Assembly (NCBI GenBank): GCA_945877625.1
Contig: CAMCSF010000002.1
Location: 1-49,410 of the forward strand
From: Methylomonas koyamae
Lineage (GTDB): Bacteria; Pseudomonadota; Gammaproteobacteria; Methylococcales; Methylomonadaceae
Length of the DNA: 49,410 bases
Reading direction: 5' to 3'
In this document: positions 27,944 through 38,260 of the stretch, piece by piece
Layout: each line of letters opens with the position of its first letter
Position numbering within the stretch: the first letter of the stretch is position 1
The notes under the pieces: generated by a model
The model's input: the letters and a program-made list of their open reading frames with translations, nothing else
Told to the model about the DNA's origin: nothing
Databases searched by the model: none
Position numbers and translations under genes: made by a program

Positions 27944-30412
27944 ATGAAAAATTTCACATGGAAACCACGTCGCAGCTTGCTGGCACTGGCTATCTTGTTT
28001 GCAACTGGCACAGCAATTGCCGAGCAGAAAACCCATCATCTGAACATTGCTCCGCAAAGTATCAGTGACGCATTGAAAGCACTGGCAGCGGAAACTCACA
28101 TTCAAATTTTTAGCGATGGTGAAGCGCTGAAAGGCAAAAAAACCAACGGGATTCAAGGTGACTTTACCTCGAAGGAAGCCTTGCAAAATTTGTTGGCTGG
28201 CACGGGGTTAACTTATACCTTTACGTCGGATGATGCAGTGGCTGTGAAGGCGGTGGAATCGGGAAATGATGCGGCGGCGACTTTGCCGGCGGTGACGGTT
28301 GTAGGGAAGGCGGTTTATGATTCGACCGACCCTTATAACAAAAGCTACACCGTCACTAACAGTGCTACCGCCACCAAAACTGATACACCTATTTTTGATA
28401 CGCCCGTATCTATCCAAGTTGTTCCTAGAGTAGTAATGGACGACCAAAAAAGTACCCGTGTGAAAGACGCGCTAGAAAATGTCAGCGGTGTCCGCACCCA
28501 GCCCACGCTAGGAAATGGCACAGGTTTTATTATTCGAGGCTTTCGATCCAACCATGTCTACCGCAACGGCTTAGTCACCGATATTGACGGTTTCAGCTCC
28601 GAATTTGATACCGGCAACCTGCAGAGTATCGATGTTTTGAAAGGTCCGGCGGCAGTGTTATTTGGTCGTGTTGAGCCAGGAGGCTTGGTCAATATCACCA
28701 CCAAAAAGCCCCAGGCAACGCCGTATTATTCGTTGGAACAACAATTCGGTTCCTTTGACCATTACCGCACCCAGTGGGATGCCACAGGCGCGGTCAATAA
28801 GGACAAAAGCTTGATGTACCGTTTTTCGGGCGCTTATCAAGATAGCGGCTCGTTTCGGGATTTTATTTCCACGGACAGGGTTCTAGTTAACCCCAGTTTT
28901 ACTTGGAAACCTAATGATAAAACGGATATGACCTTGAATATCGAGGGCTTGGATCAAAACTATCAGGCCGATTTTGGTATCCCCGCCATCGGCACACGTC
29001 CTGCGCCCATTCCGATCAAGCGCTCGTTGGATGACCGAAACAGCCCTGTGGATCATATTTCAAGGGCCATCGTCAGCACTGAAATCAATCACCGCTTAAA
29101 TAGCGATTGGGCGATACATAACCGTTTTTATGCAGGATTCACCGACAACGCCAGCCATTTTGTTAATCCTGCACCCGCTTTTGGCCCCAGCTCTGACGCG
29201 CTGTTGCCGGATGGGACCCTCAAACGCAATGTTTTTGGGCAAACTGATAAAGGGGCGGTGTATTCCACAAACCTGGATTTAACCGGAAAATTCAAGTTGG
29301 GTATAAGTAGCCATGAAACACTTGTCGGTTTTGATTACCACGAGAGCAGGCAAAACTACCATTATTTCGGCGAGTTCAATACACCCAACAATGTTTTAGA
29401 TATTAATATTTATAATCCTAGTTACGGCATTAATCCGGCTTTAATCAGTCAAACACTCGCCAGTGACCCCGATTGCTGTGCTGGCTTCAACTATGCTGCC
29501 TTCAAAAATGAATGGAAAGGCGCGTATTTTCAAGACCACATCACCTTATGGGATAAGCTGCATATTCTTGGTGGCGGTCGCTACGATTGGGCAAGCTCTG
29601 GCAGTGCTTATTTAGGTTCTTTTGCCGAAGCCGAAAAAGCGATTGCACCAGCCCATGTTGAAGGTTTTAGCCCACGTGTTGGGGTTTTATATCAACCAAT
29701 TAATTGGTTAAGTGTATATGGCAACTGGACGACTTCGTTTAGTGCCAACAACGCCCCCGCAGATGATGGCACAACCTTTGATCCACAAACGGGCGAGCAA
29801 TTTGAAGCGGGCTTTAAAACCCAATTGTTCGATAACCGTTTGCTGGCAACCTTGGCCTATTATCATTTGACCAAAGACAATATTCTGGTCAACAACAATG
29901 CTACGCCTTTCCTGTTTGACAAAATCGCCAATCAACAACGTAGTCGTGGTATTGAGTTTGATGTCTCTGGTCAACTGACCAGTCAGGTGAGTTTGATCGG
30001 TAGCTACGCTTACACTGATGCCAGAGTTACAAAGGATTTCGACGGCATTACACAAGGCAATCAACTACCCAATGTCGCCGAACATTCTGGTAGTTTGTGG
30101 GTGAAGTTTGATGTCAACGGCTATCAAGCCCGGCAAGGTTTTAGTTTTGGTCTTGGTGGTGTGGCGGCAGGCGAGCGGGAGGGCGATTTTGACAATTCTT
30201 TCCAATTGCCGGGCTTTGTCAGGATGGATGCGTTTGCCGCCTATAAATTGGTGGTGGGTGGTGCCAAAGTCACCACACAGTTCAACATCCACAATTTGCT
30301 AGATAAAACTTACTACGATTCAACGGATCCCTTTTCCAATATCGTTCCTCGTTTAGGTATTGCTCCTGGTGCGCCGTTAACGGCGATTGGGTCCATTCGG
30401 GTTGAGTATTAA
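27944..30412 (+). CDS. TonB-dependent siderophore receptor with N-terminal STN signalling domain
   Basis: STN: HHLNIAPQSISDALKALAAETHIQIF...; plug: DTPVSIQVVPRVVMDDQKSTRVKDALENVSGVRTQP...IRGF; LKGPAAVLFGRVEPGGLVNITTKKP; C-term LLDKTYYDSTDPFSNIVPRLGIAPGAPLTAIGSIRVEY. Confidence 0.93.
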   Translation: MKNFTWKPRRSLLALAILFATGTAIAEQKTHHLNIAPQSISDALKALAAETHIQIFSDGEALKGKKTNGIQGDFTSKEALQNLLAGTGLTYTFTSDDAVAVKAVESGNDAAATLPAVTVVGKAVYDSTDPYNKSYTVTNSATATKTDTPIFDTPVSIQVVPRVVMDDQKSTRVKDALENVSGVRTQPTLGNGTGFIIRGFRSNHVYRNGLVTDIDGFSSEFDTGNLQSIDVLKGPAAVLFGRVEPGGLVNITTKKPQATPYYSLEQQFGSFDHYRTQWDATGAVNKDKSLMYRFSGAYQDSGSFRDFISTDRVLVNPSFTWKPNDKTDMTLNIEGLDQNYQADFGIPAIGTRPAPIPIKRSLDDRNSPVDHISRAIVSTEINHRLNSDWAIHNRFYAGFTDNASHFVNPAPAFGPSSDALLPDGTLKRNVFGQTDKGAVYSTNLDLTGKFKLGISSHETLVGFDYHESRQNYHYFGEFNTPNNVLDINIYNPSYGINPALISQTLASDPDCCAGFNYAAFKNEWKGAYFQDHITLWDKLHILGGGRYDWASSGSAYLGSFAEAEKAIAPAHVEGFSPRVGVLYQPINWLSVYGNWTTSFSANNAPADDGTTFDPQTGEQFEAGFKTQLFDNRLLATLAYYHLTKDNILVNNNATPFLFDKIANQQRSRGIEFDVSGQLTSQVSLIGSYAYTDARVTKDFDGITQGNQLPNVAEHSGSLWVKFDVNGYQARQGFSFGLGGVAAGEREGDFDNSFQLPGFVRMDAFAAYKLVVGGAKVTTQFNIHNLLDKTYYDSTDPFSNIVPRLGIAPGAPLTAIGSIRVEY

Positions 30413-30556
30413 GCCATAAGGCAGCCTCTTAAACTGATAGGCATTTTACTGGGTGGGTATCAAGCGTTGCCCACCCTATCCAATTTTATGGGCTTGATGA
30501 GAAACTGGATTTGTTAAGCCGCTTGATAGTGCGTTTTTTAGCGCTAACGACACGAT

Positions 30557-31795
30557 ATGAACCGATTGTTTGCCCCACCCAAGATTAACCAACCCGACAT
30601 GAAACAACAGCATCTTGCCAAACTGAAAGCCCGCCGCAAAACTTGGCTTGTTGTACATCTCTGGCTAGGTTTGGCATTGGGTTTTTTTCTATCCATTTTT
30701 GGCATTACGGGAAGCATTTTGGTATTCCATGCCGAAATCAACGAACTGCTCAGACCGCAATTATTAACTGTTGCTGCGCCGGAAACCCATTCTGCATACC
30801 GTCCTTTAGCGGATATTTTGCAAGCCGGACAGGCGGCAATGCCGGAAAAAGCGACCCACAGCTTTGCCAATTATCCACGCAATGATGCGGTGGCTTTCAA
30901 ACTCATGTATACCTTGCCGGTAGCCGACGCTGTCACCGAACGTTGGGAGGTTTACGTCAACCCGTACACCGCGCAAGTTACTGGCAAACGCTTGATGTCT
31001 AGCTCCGACAACTTTATCCCCCATACTTTCATCGGTTTCATCTTCGAACTGCATTATGCCTTGCTACTGGGCGAAGAAATTGGCTACGTCGTGGTCGGCA
31101 TCATGGGTATGTTGTTGATTATTTCTGTACTAACGGGTTTGATTCTCTGGTGGCCTTTGACCGGAAAATGGCGGCAAGCCTTAACCATCAAACGCAAAGC
31201 CAGTATGGAACGGCTGAATTTTGATCTGCACAAAACATCCGGCTTTTACACCACATTGGTGTTAATACCCGTGTTGTTTTCCGGTGTGTATATGGATATC
31301 CCTGAGCGCGTCGTTCCGATATTGGAATTGTTCTCGCCCGTCACCTACCGCTACTGGTTTCAATCCAATCCTCACGCCAACCCCAAGCCAATCACAATGC
31401 CTGAAGCTTTGGCAATAGCCGAACAACTTTATCCAACAGGGCGCCCAGATTGGATTTACGGGGCAACTCAGCCAACTAACACTTACATGATCTGCAAAGA
31501 CGGCGTGACTGAGCAGGGCAGTTTTCTGCAACGTCGATGCGTGGTAATTGACCAATACAGCGGCAAAATATTGGATGTAGACGATCCTGCTATCGGCACC
31601 GCTGGCGAAGTGTTCACCCATTGGCAATGGCCTTTACACTCCGGGCAGGCGTTTGGCTGGACTGGACGGATTTTGGTGTTTCTAGCGGGTTTGGCTTGCC
31701 CGGTTTTGTATGTAACGGGGGGGATTCGTTGGCTACAAAAACGCCGAGCGGCTAAACAACATCAAATCAAATGCCGCTCACATTCCATACGCTGA
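30557..31795 (+). CDS. PepSY-associated TM domain protein (siderophore/iron-uptake associated)
   Basis: RKTWLVVHLWLGLALGFFLSIFGITGSILVFHAEINELLRPQ; SVLTGLILWWPLTGKWRQALTIKRKASMERLNFDLHKTSGFY; GQAFGWTGRILVFLAGLACPVLYVTGGIRWLQKRRA. Confidence 0.9.
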   Translation: MNRLFAPPKINQPDMKQQHLAKLKARRKTWLVVHLWLGLALGFFLSIFGITGSILVFHAEINELLRPQLLTVAAPETHSAYRPLADILQAGQAAMPEKATHSFANYPRNDAVAFKLMYTLPVADAVTERWEVYVNPYTAQVTGKRLMSSSDNFIPHTFIGFIFELHYALLLGEEIGYVVVGIMGMLLIISVLTGLILWWPLTGKWRQALTIKRKASMERLNFDLHKTSGFYTTLVLIPVLFSGVYMDIPERVVPILELFSPVTYRYWFQSNPHANPKPITMPEALAIAEQLYPTGRPDWIYGATQPTNTYMICKDGVTEQGSFLQRRCVVIDQYSGKILDVDDPAIGTAGEVFTHWQWPLHSGQAFGWTGRILVFLAGLACPVLYVTGGIRWLQKRRAAKQHQIKCRSHSIR

Positions 31796-32055
31796 TGCAA
31801 AACCCGAATGACTCGGACGCCGTAACTATAAGGCCGGTAGAAAATCACATGTTTACCATGGAAGTAACTGCGATAGCCACTGCGCAAGCTTTCACGCGAG
31901 AGTCCAAGTTCGGGGTTATCTACCAGCAAGCGAATCGCGGCTTGTATAGCCTGCAAATATGCATCCGCTTGGGTTTCGCCCCACTGATCGAGGGTATAGT
32001 CCCAAATGGCGAGTAAATCCTGCTCGGCTTGTTTGCTGAGTTTATACACCCGCAT
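31762..32055 (-). CDS. parE: ParE-family toxin
   Basis: MRVYKLSKQAEQDLLAIWDYTLDQWGETQADAYLQAIQAAIRLLVDNPELGLSRESLRSGYRSYFHGKHVIFYRPYSYGVRVIRVLHQRME; paired with the ParD gene upstream. Confidence 0.92.
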   Translation of the reverse strand: MRVYKLSKQAEQDLLAIWDYTLDQWGETQADAYLQAIQAAIRLLVDNPELGLSRESLRSGYRSYFHGKHVIFYRPYSYGVRVIRVLHQRMECERHLI

Positions 32056-32308
32056 GCTTGGTCTGCCGTTTTTGCTTGGCAAGCGCAATAATGTCGTCAA
32101 TCTGCAGCTCGCTGTCGCCGCTGTTTTCTCCGGCAATCAAGGCGGCCCGCAAAGCTTCTTGTTTGCTTTGAAACTCCATTTCCTGCACTTCCAGCAAGCG
32201 CAGCGCGGCACGTATCACTTCACTGGCGGTGTCGTAGCGGCCATTAGCTATTTGGCTGCTGATAAAACCATCAAAATGATCGCTGATAGAAATACTGGTT
32301 TTGGGCAT
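32042..32308 (-). CDS. parD: ParD-family (RHH) antitoxin
   Basis: MPKTSISISDHFDGFISSQIANGRYDTASEVIRAALRLLEVQE; overlaps parE by 14 nt. Confidence 0.92.
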   Translation of the reverse strand: MPKTSISISDHFDGFISSQIANGRYDTASEVIRAALRLLEVQEMEFQSKQEALRAALIAGENSGDSELQIDDIIALAKQKRQTKHAGV

Positions 32309-32525
32309 GGGTTGCCTCCACTAATTTATTTACTAAATAATACTAATTATAGGTAATAGCTGCGATGGGTAAAACATTTATATCGCCTTCGATTGGCGCC
32401 AGTCAAAATCAAGTGTTGGAATTCATCTCAACAGCTAATTTTCATCAAAATTGCGGGTTTCGCAAGGTTCATTCGTTTCATAAGCATGAACAACATTAAA
32501 CCCTCAACCACTTTGATCTTTACTG

Positions 32526-33938
32526 ATGCTGACACGCCGCGTTAATACCCCGCTTTGCCAGTGTGTCGTGCTATTCGCTCTAGTGTTGACGGGTTGCGAG
32601 TCGACACCCGTTCATCAATCTGATGTGTTGGCATTCGACAAACCGTCCAATTGGCAAAGCCAGGCATTGCCCAGTGAGCACGTCGTGGACAATTGGTTGG
32701 CAAGCTTTAATGACCAGCCTTTAATTGCGCTGGTAGGAAATGGCTTAAGCCATAATTTTGATTTGCGCGCCGCCGCTGCCCGCGTTGATGCCGCTAAGGA
32801 ACAAGTCGTGATTGCTGGTGCCGGACGATTGCCGCAAGTGTATTTTGCGCCGGGTTATCAATGTGGCAAGGATGCGTTGAGCAGCGAGTCCGGTCAGTTT
32901 TTGGCGTTGTTCAATTTAAGCTGGGAGCTGGATGTTTGGGGCCGCATCAAAGCTTCACAACAAGCCGCACTGGAAGATGCGGTGGCGGTAAGCGAAGACT
33001 ATCAGGCCGCGCGTTTGTCGTTAGCAGCGCGACTTGCTCAGGTTTACTTTCAATGGCTTGAGGCCCGTTTGCAGGCCGAAGTGGCGGCACAATCTGTCAA
33101 AGACCGTAGCGTGATTGTTGAGTTGGTGCGCGGTCGGTTTAACAAGGGTTTAACCCGTGGCCTGGATTTACGGCTGGCTCTGACCGACTTGGCCAATGCC
33201 GAAGCCCAATCGGCGCAGTCGCACAACGATGTGCAGTTGTTGCATAAGCAGTTGCAGACCTTAGTGGGGCGTTATCCGACTTTGGATGATTCCGCTTTCG
33301 TCGGTCAGGCGAATGAATTCGCCCCTACCAAAACCCGGCATTTGCCGGAACCACCTGTAACCCTGGCTGCCGGTTTACCGTCCGAACTGCTCAACCGCCG
33401 TCCGGATGTGGTGGCCGCGTTTAAACGTTTGCAAGCAGCCGACCAACGCTTAGCCAGCAGCGAAAAAGCGCTTTTGCCGCGCATCACCTTAACCGCCGCC
33501 GGTGGCAGTGTCGGTGCCGCGTTGGCCGACATCGTCGATCCGCGCGCCGCGGCCTGGAATCTGGCCGCAGGACTTGCTCAGCCATTGTTCACTGGCGACC
33601 GCTTGCAAGCCGATATTCGCCTGAAACAAGCCAACGTCGAAGACGCCTACAACCAATACCAGAGCGTGGCTTTGAATGCCTTCCGCGAAGTCGAACAAGC
33701 TTTGGCTGCCGAAAGCCGCTTGCGCGAGCAGGAACAGGCGTTACGCGAATCCGTTTCGCAAACCGAAGCCAGCCGCAAGCTGGCGGTTTATTCGTATCGG
33801 CAAGGTTTGATCGAGATTTTGACCTTGCTGGATAGCTACCGCAGCACCCTAAATTCGCAAAGTGCGCATCTGGCAGTACAGCGGCAATTGCTGACTAATC
33901 GGATTAGTCTGTATTTGGCTTTGGGTGGTGGGGTATGA
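32526..33938 (+). CDS. RND efflux outer membrane lipoprotein (NodT/OprM family)
   Basis: Lipobox LTGCES; NWLASFNDQPLIALVGNGLSHNFDLRAAAARVDAAKEQ; NRRPDVVAAFKRLQAADQRLASSEKALLPRITLTAAGG; FREVEQALAAE. Confidence 0.93.
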   Translation: MLTRRVNTPLCQCVVLFALVLTGCESTPVHQSDVLAFDKPSNWQSQALPSEHVVDNWLASFNDQPLIALVGNGLSHNFDLRAAAARVDAAKEQVVIAGAGRLPQVYFAPGYQCGKDALSSESGQFLALFNLSWELDVWGRIKASQQAALEDAVAVSEDYQAARLSLAARLAQVYFQWLEARLQAEVAAQSVKDRSVIVELVRGRFNKGLTRGLDLRLALTDLANAEAQSAQSHNDVQLLHKQLQTLVGRYPTLDDSAFVGQANEFAPTKTRHLPEPPVTLAAGLPSELLNRRPDVVAAFKRLQAADQRLASSEKALLPRITLTAAGGSVGAALADIVDPRAAAWNLAAGLAQPLFTGDRLQADIRLKQANVEDAYNQYQSVALNAFREVEQALAAESRLREQEQALRESVSQTEASRKLAVYSYRQGLIEILTLLDSYRSTLNSQSAHLAVQRQLLTNRISLYLALGGGV

Positions 33939-35098
33939 AGTGGTCATCTGCGTCACTCAAAATCGTGTTACCCATCGCTGTGTTGCTGACGGCAGGCGTT
34001 GCCAGTTGGGCGGTATTTGCGTTGCGTCCGCAACCCGAACCACAAGTCCTTGTGCCTGCTATTCCCGAAGTTAGCGTGCTGCGTGTTGAGCCGCAAACCC
34101 TGCGATTGAATGTGCAATCCCAAGGCGTGGTCACACCGCGCGAAGAAATCGATCTCGTCAGTGAAGTGGCAGGTAAAGTGGTGCAGATGCATCCGTCTTT
34201 GGTCGCGGGTGGCTTCTTCAAAGCCGGTGAGTTACTGCTGAGTATCGATCCCCGCGATTACGACTACGCCATTACCGCAGCCCTTGCCCGCATTGCTGAG
34301 GCTAAACGGGTGTTGATTGCCGAGCAGGCCCAAGTGGAACAAGCACACAGTGAATGGCAGGCACTGGGTGAAGGTGAAGCCAGCGAACTGGCCTTGCGCA
34401 AACCGCAATTGGCGGAAGCTCAGGCCAAGCTGCAAGCCGCGCAAGCCGATCTGGCCAAAGCCCAACTCAATCGCAGCCGTTGTGAGCTACGCGCACCGTT
34501 TGCAGGCCGCATTTTGACTAAACAAGCTGGCGTTGGACAGTTTTTAGCATCGGGTGCGGTAGTGGCGCGGATTTACGCCAGCGACAAAGCCGAAGTGCGA
34601 TTGCCAATCAGTAGTGAACAACTGGCGTTTTTGAATTTGCCGCTGGCATTAGCTTATAGCGATGCCAGCTTGTGGCCAAAGGTGACGTTGACAGCTGAGC
34701 TTGGCGGTCATCAACACCAATGGTTAGGTCAGATTGTCCGCAGCGAAGCGGCGGTGTCCGAAGACAGTGGCCAGTGGTATCTGGTCGCTCAAGTGTCCAA
34801 TCCGTTTCAAGCGGTTGCCAATCGTCCTCCGCTGTTGAAAGGCCTGTTTGTACATGCCGAGATTGAAGGTGCCGAGCGCGCTGGTGTTTATCGCTTGCCG
34901 CGTAATGCCGTTAGCCCCATGCAAACCGTTACATTGGTCAATGCCGAGCAAACGCTTGAAATTCGCCCCGTGGAGGTTTTGCGTACGGACTCCGATGCCG
35001 TGTTGATCAAATCGGGTCTACGAAGCGGTGATCGCGTCATTGTCTCTGAACTGCCGATGGCGATTGCTGGCATGCCGGTCAAGGTGCTGAATGACTAA
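33935..35098 (+). CDS. RND efflux periplasmic adaptor (MFP) subunit
   Basis: VVTPREEIDLVSEVAGKVVQMHPSLVAGGFFKAGELLLSIDPRDY; LNRSRCELRAPFAGRILTKQAGVGQFLASGAVVARIYA. Confidence 0.93.
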   Translation: MKWSSASLKIVLPIAVLLTAGVASWAVFALRPQPEPQVLVPAIPEVSVLRVEPQTLRLNVQSQGVVTPREEIDLVSEVAGKVVQMHPSLVAGGFFKAGELLLSIDPRDYDYAITAALARIAEAKRVLIAEQAQVEQAHSEWQALGEGEASELALRKPQLAEAQAKLQAAQADLAKAQLNRSRCELRAPFAGRILTKQAGVGQFLASGAVVARIYASDKAEVRLPISSEQLAFLNLPLALAYSDASLWPKVTLTAELGGHQHQWLGQIVRSEAAVSEDSGQWYLVAQVSNPFQAVANRPPLLKGLFVHAEIEGAERAGVYRLPRNAVSPMQTVTLVNAEQTLEIRPVEVLRTDSDAVLIKSGLRSGDRVIVSELPMAIAGMPVKVLND

Positions 35099-38000
35099 GC
35101 ACCTGCACTCTAGAAATTTGCTGGCCTGGTTTGCCGCCAATCCGGTCGCCGCCAATTTGCTGATGCTGCTGATCATGAGTGGCGGCTTGCTGGGCATTGC
35201 CGATGTCGATAAGGAAGTATTTCCGCGCTTCAGTCCACACCAGATTGTGGTCAACACCCAATACCCCGGCGCTGGTACTGCAGAAGTCGAAGAATCAGTG
35301 TGCGTGCCGATTGAAGAAGCCATTCATGACATTCCCGGCGTTAAACATTTGCACAGCGAGATTCGCGGTGATGACTGCAAGATTGAAGTAGAGATTTTGC
35401 CGGATGTGCCTCGCGAACAAGTCATGGCCAGTGTGCAAAGCAAGGTGCAAGGCATCGCCAAATTGCCCAAGCAACTGGAAAAAATCCAGGTGCTGCCTGC
35501 TGATCGTAATGATGATGACGGTGTAATCTGGGTCGCACTGCACGGCAATACCGACGCCTTTACCCTGCAAAGCTTTGGCGAACACATTCAACAACAACTG
35601 GCGGCAATTCCCGGCGTCAGCAAAGCCAGCAATTATGGGGAAATGGCTTACGAGCTGGCGATTGAAGTCTCGCCAGACAAATTACATCAATACCAATTAA
35701 CTCTGGACGAAATCGCGCAAGCGGTGCGCAAAGCTTCGGTGGATTTGCCGGGTGGGTTGATCAAAAATCCCGATGGCGAATTGCTGTTACGGGTTAATCA
35801 ACGGGCTAAGGATGCCGATGCGGTCAGTGCGTTAATCATCAAAACTTTACCGGACGGTAATCGGGTCAGGCTCGACCAAATTGCCACGATTAAGGATGGT
35901 TTAGAAGAACGCTTATCCGAGTGGCATCACAATGGCGAAATCGCACAAGGCTGGGAAGTGCATACCACGCAAGACAGTGTCGCGGTGGCTCGGCAAGTTA
36001 AAGCGAGCGTTGAACAGCTTCGCCAGCAGTTACCACCCGGTTTGCGACTGATAACCTGGTGGGACGACTCGCAAGCCTATGACGAGCGTATCGATACCCT
36101 ACTGGAAGATGGTCTGAGCGGCTTTTTGCTGGTGTGTCTGGTGTTATCGCTGTTCTTGCGGGTGCGAGTGGCACTGTGGGCTGGCGTGGGAATTTTTACC
36201 TCAGTGTTGGGGGCGTTCTGGTTGATGCCTGCTTTGGATGTATCGCTGAACATGCTGTCCTTGTTCGGCTTCTTACTGGCGATGGGGATTCTGGTGGATG
36301 ACGCCATCATCATTGGCGAGAGCGTGCATAGTCGCCAAGTCGAAAACAGGCTTTCGCCACTGCAAGCTACCATCCAAGGCGTGCAAGACGTTGCCTTGCC
36401 AGTGATTCTGTCGGTGTTGATTGTACTGGTGGCCTTTTTGCCTGGCTTGTTCCTACCCGGCTGGGGCGGACAAATGATGAAGCCGATTTGTCTGGTGATG
36501 ATTTTGACCTTGGTATTTTCCTTGGTCGAAGCCTTGCTAATTTTGCCATCTCATCTGGTTAGTGATGTGGAATCGACCGTTAAGCCCAGTCGCCTGCAAC
36601 GCCTTCGCCAGCGCGTGAACGACCGGCTGGATCATTTTCTCGAGCAGGTCTATCGCCCATTCCTTGAAACCGCCATCGCTTGGCGCTATTTAACGGCGTC
36701 TTTGTTTTTGGGGCTGATCCTGTTTTGCGTAGCCTTAGTCACTAGCGACACGGTGCGGCAATCCATCAATCCCGATGTCACCAAAGACAGCTTTTGGGTA
36801 TCCATGCAGTTGCCGCAAAGTGCGCCGTATAGCGAAGCCAAAGCCTTAGCGACCAAAGTGGAACTGGCCTTATTCAGTTTGCGTGATGAGTTGGATGGTG
36901 TGAAGCACAACGAGCACCCGACGAATCAAACCGTACAAGCCGCTCAAGCACATGAAAACAGTGTCATCGTCGGCGTAGAAACCATCATCTGGGAACACGG
37001 TGCCGGTATTTGGTTGGAGTTCTCGCCTGTCGGCCGTCAACGCATTAAAGTCGAAGACTTTATCCACCAATGGCGTGAGCGCATCGGCGACATTGGACGC
37101 GGTAAGGTGGATTTTATCTACAAAGAAGGCGATGTGCCGTATGACATCGAATTGCTGCTGGGCGCCACCGATTCTGAGCTGCTACCCACGGCTGCCGAGC
37201 AACTTAAACAGCAATTGCAGGCGCTGCCCGGCGTTTACGATGTGGTCGATTCCAGCGAACCCGGCAAACCGGAAATCAAACTCAGCCTAAAACCCAACGC
37301 CGAACGCTTGGGACTGCGCTTAGTACAACTGGCTGAACAAGTCCATCACGGTTATTACGGTGACGAAGTGCATCGGTTTTTACGCGGCCGCAGCGAAGTC
37401 AAAGTCATGGTGCGTTATCCACTGGATCAACGGCAATCGCTGGATACCTTAAAGCAACAACCGATTCGCTTGCCGAATGGTTCGACTGCGCCACTGGGTG
37501 AATTAGCGGAGATTCAATTGGCGCCGGGTTATTCACGTTTGGTGCGGGAGGATCGGCAGCGGGTATTAAAAGTCCAGGCCCGCGTCAATCCAGCTTTGGC
37601 CGATGCCAATGCCTTGTATGCACAACTGGAGCAAACGCAGATACCGGCTTTGCAGCAAGCCTTGCCTGGCTTAACCGTGCAAATCGGTCAACAACGCCAG
37701 GAACAGGAAGCCATGTTGGCCGCCTTTGCCAAAAACACCCTGATTGCCTTGCTGGTGATTTATGCCTTGATCGCAGTGCCGTTTAAGTCATACAGCAAAC
37801 CTTTGATCTTTTTGCTGGCCGCGCCGGTTGCGTGGTGCGGGGCGGTGTTGGCGCATTGGGCGTTTGGCTTGCCGCTGTCGATGGAGTCTTTGGTAGGCAT
37901 GATTGCTGCCAGCGGTGTGGTGGTCAATGACAGTCTGGTGCTGCTGGATTACATCCGCCAGCACGGCGATGACGACCAGCCGGTTGAGCGCCTGATCATC

Positions 38001-38207
38001 GACGCGTGTAGTTCCCGTTTTCGCGCCATCCTGCTGGCGTTTTTAACCAACTTTGCCGGTTTCCTGCCGACGCTACTGGAAACCAGTCCGCAAGCGCAAT
38101 TTTTGATTCCGATGACCTTGTCGCTATCAGCCGGTTTGCTGATCGGTATGGCGGCCAGTTTGATTCTGACACCAGTGTGTTATGCGATTTTGGCGCGACC
38201 CTCTTAA
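35091..38207 (+). CDS. RND efflux transporter permease (AcrB/MMPL superfamily)
   Basis: NPVAANLLMLLIMSGGLLGIADVDKEVFPRFSPHQIVVNTQYPGAGTAEVEESVCVPIEEAI; FGFLLAMGILVDDAIIIGESV; AASGVVVNDSLVLLDYI. Confidence 0.95.
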   Translation: MTKHLHSRNLLAWFAANPVAANLLMLLIMSGGLLGIADVDKEVFPRFSPHQIVVNTQYPGAGTAEVEESVCVPIEEAIHDIPGVKHLHSEIRGDDCKIEVEILPDVPREQVMASVQSKVQGIAKLPKQLEKIQVLPADRNDDDGVIWVALHGNTDAFTLQSFGEHIQQQLAAIPGVSKASNYGEMAYELAIEVSPDKLHQYQLTLDEIAQAVRKASVDLPGGLIKNPDGELLLRVNQRAKDADAVSALIIKTLPDGNRVRLDQIATIKDGLEERLSEWHHNGEIAQGWEVHTTQDSVAVARQVKASVEQLRQQLPPGLRLITWWDDSQAYDERIDTLLEDGLSGFLLVCLVLSLFLRVRVALWAGVGIFTSVLGAFWLMPALDVSLNMLSLFGFLLAMGILVDDAIIIGESVHSRQVENRLSPLQATIQGVQDVALPVILSVLIVLVAFLPGLFLPGWGGQMMKPICLVMILTLVFSLVEALLILPSHLVSDVESTVKPSRLQRLRQRVNDRLDHFLEQVYRPFLETAIAWRYLTASLFLGLILFCVALVTSDTVRQSINPDVTKDSFWVSMQLPQSAPYSEAKALATKVELALFSLRDELDGVKHNEHPTNQTVQAAQAHENSVIVGVETIIWEHGAGIWLEFSPVGRQRIKVEDFIHQWRERIGDIGRGKVDFIYKEGDVPYDIELLLGATDSELLPTAAEQLKQQLQALPGVYDVVDSSEPGKPEIKLSLKPNAERLGLRLVQLAEQVHHGYYGDEVHRFLRGRSEVKVMVRYPLDQRQSLDTLKQQPIRLPNGSTAPLGELAEIQLAPGYSRLVREDRQRVLKVQARVNPALADANALYAQLEQTQIPALQQALPGLTVQIGQQRQEQEAMLAAFAKNTLIALLVIYALIAVPFKSYSKPLIFLLAAPVAWCGAVLAHWAFGLPLSMESLVGMIAASGVVVNDSLVLLDYIRQHGDDDQPVERLIIDACSSRFRAILLAFLTNFAGFLPTLLETSPQAQFLIPMTLSLSAGLLIGMAASLILTPVCYAILARPS

Positions 38208-38260
38208 CTTCGTCTCGCCATCCCCATAATTATAAAGAGTATTAAGGAAGGAGAATTTAC

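Noticed and set aside
35018-35597. Several minus-strand ORFs inside the RND permease gene.
   Set aside because: Antisense shadow frames in GC-richer coding sequence.
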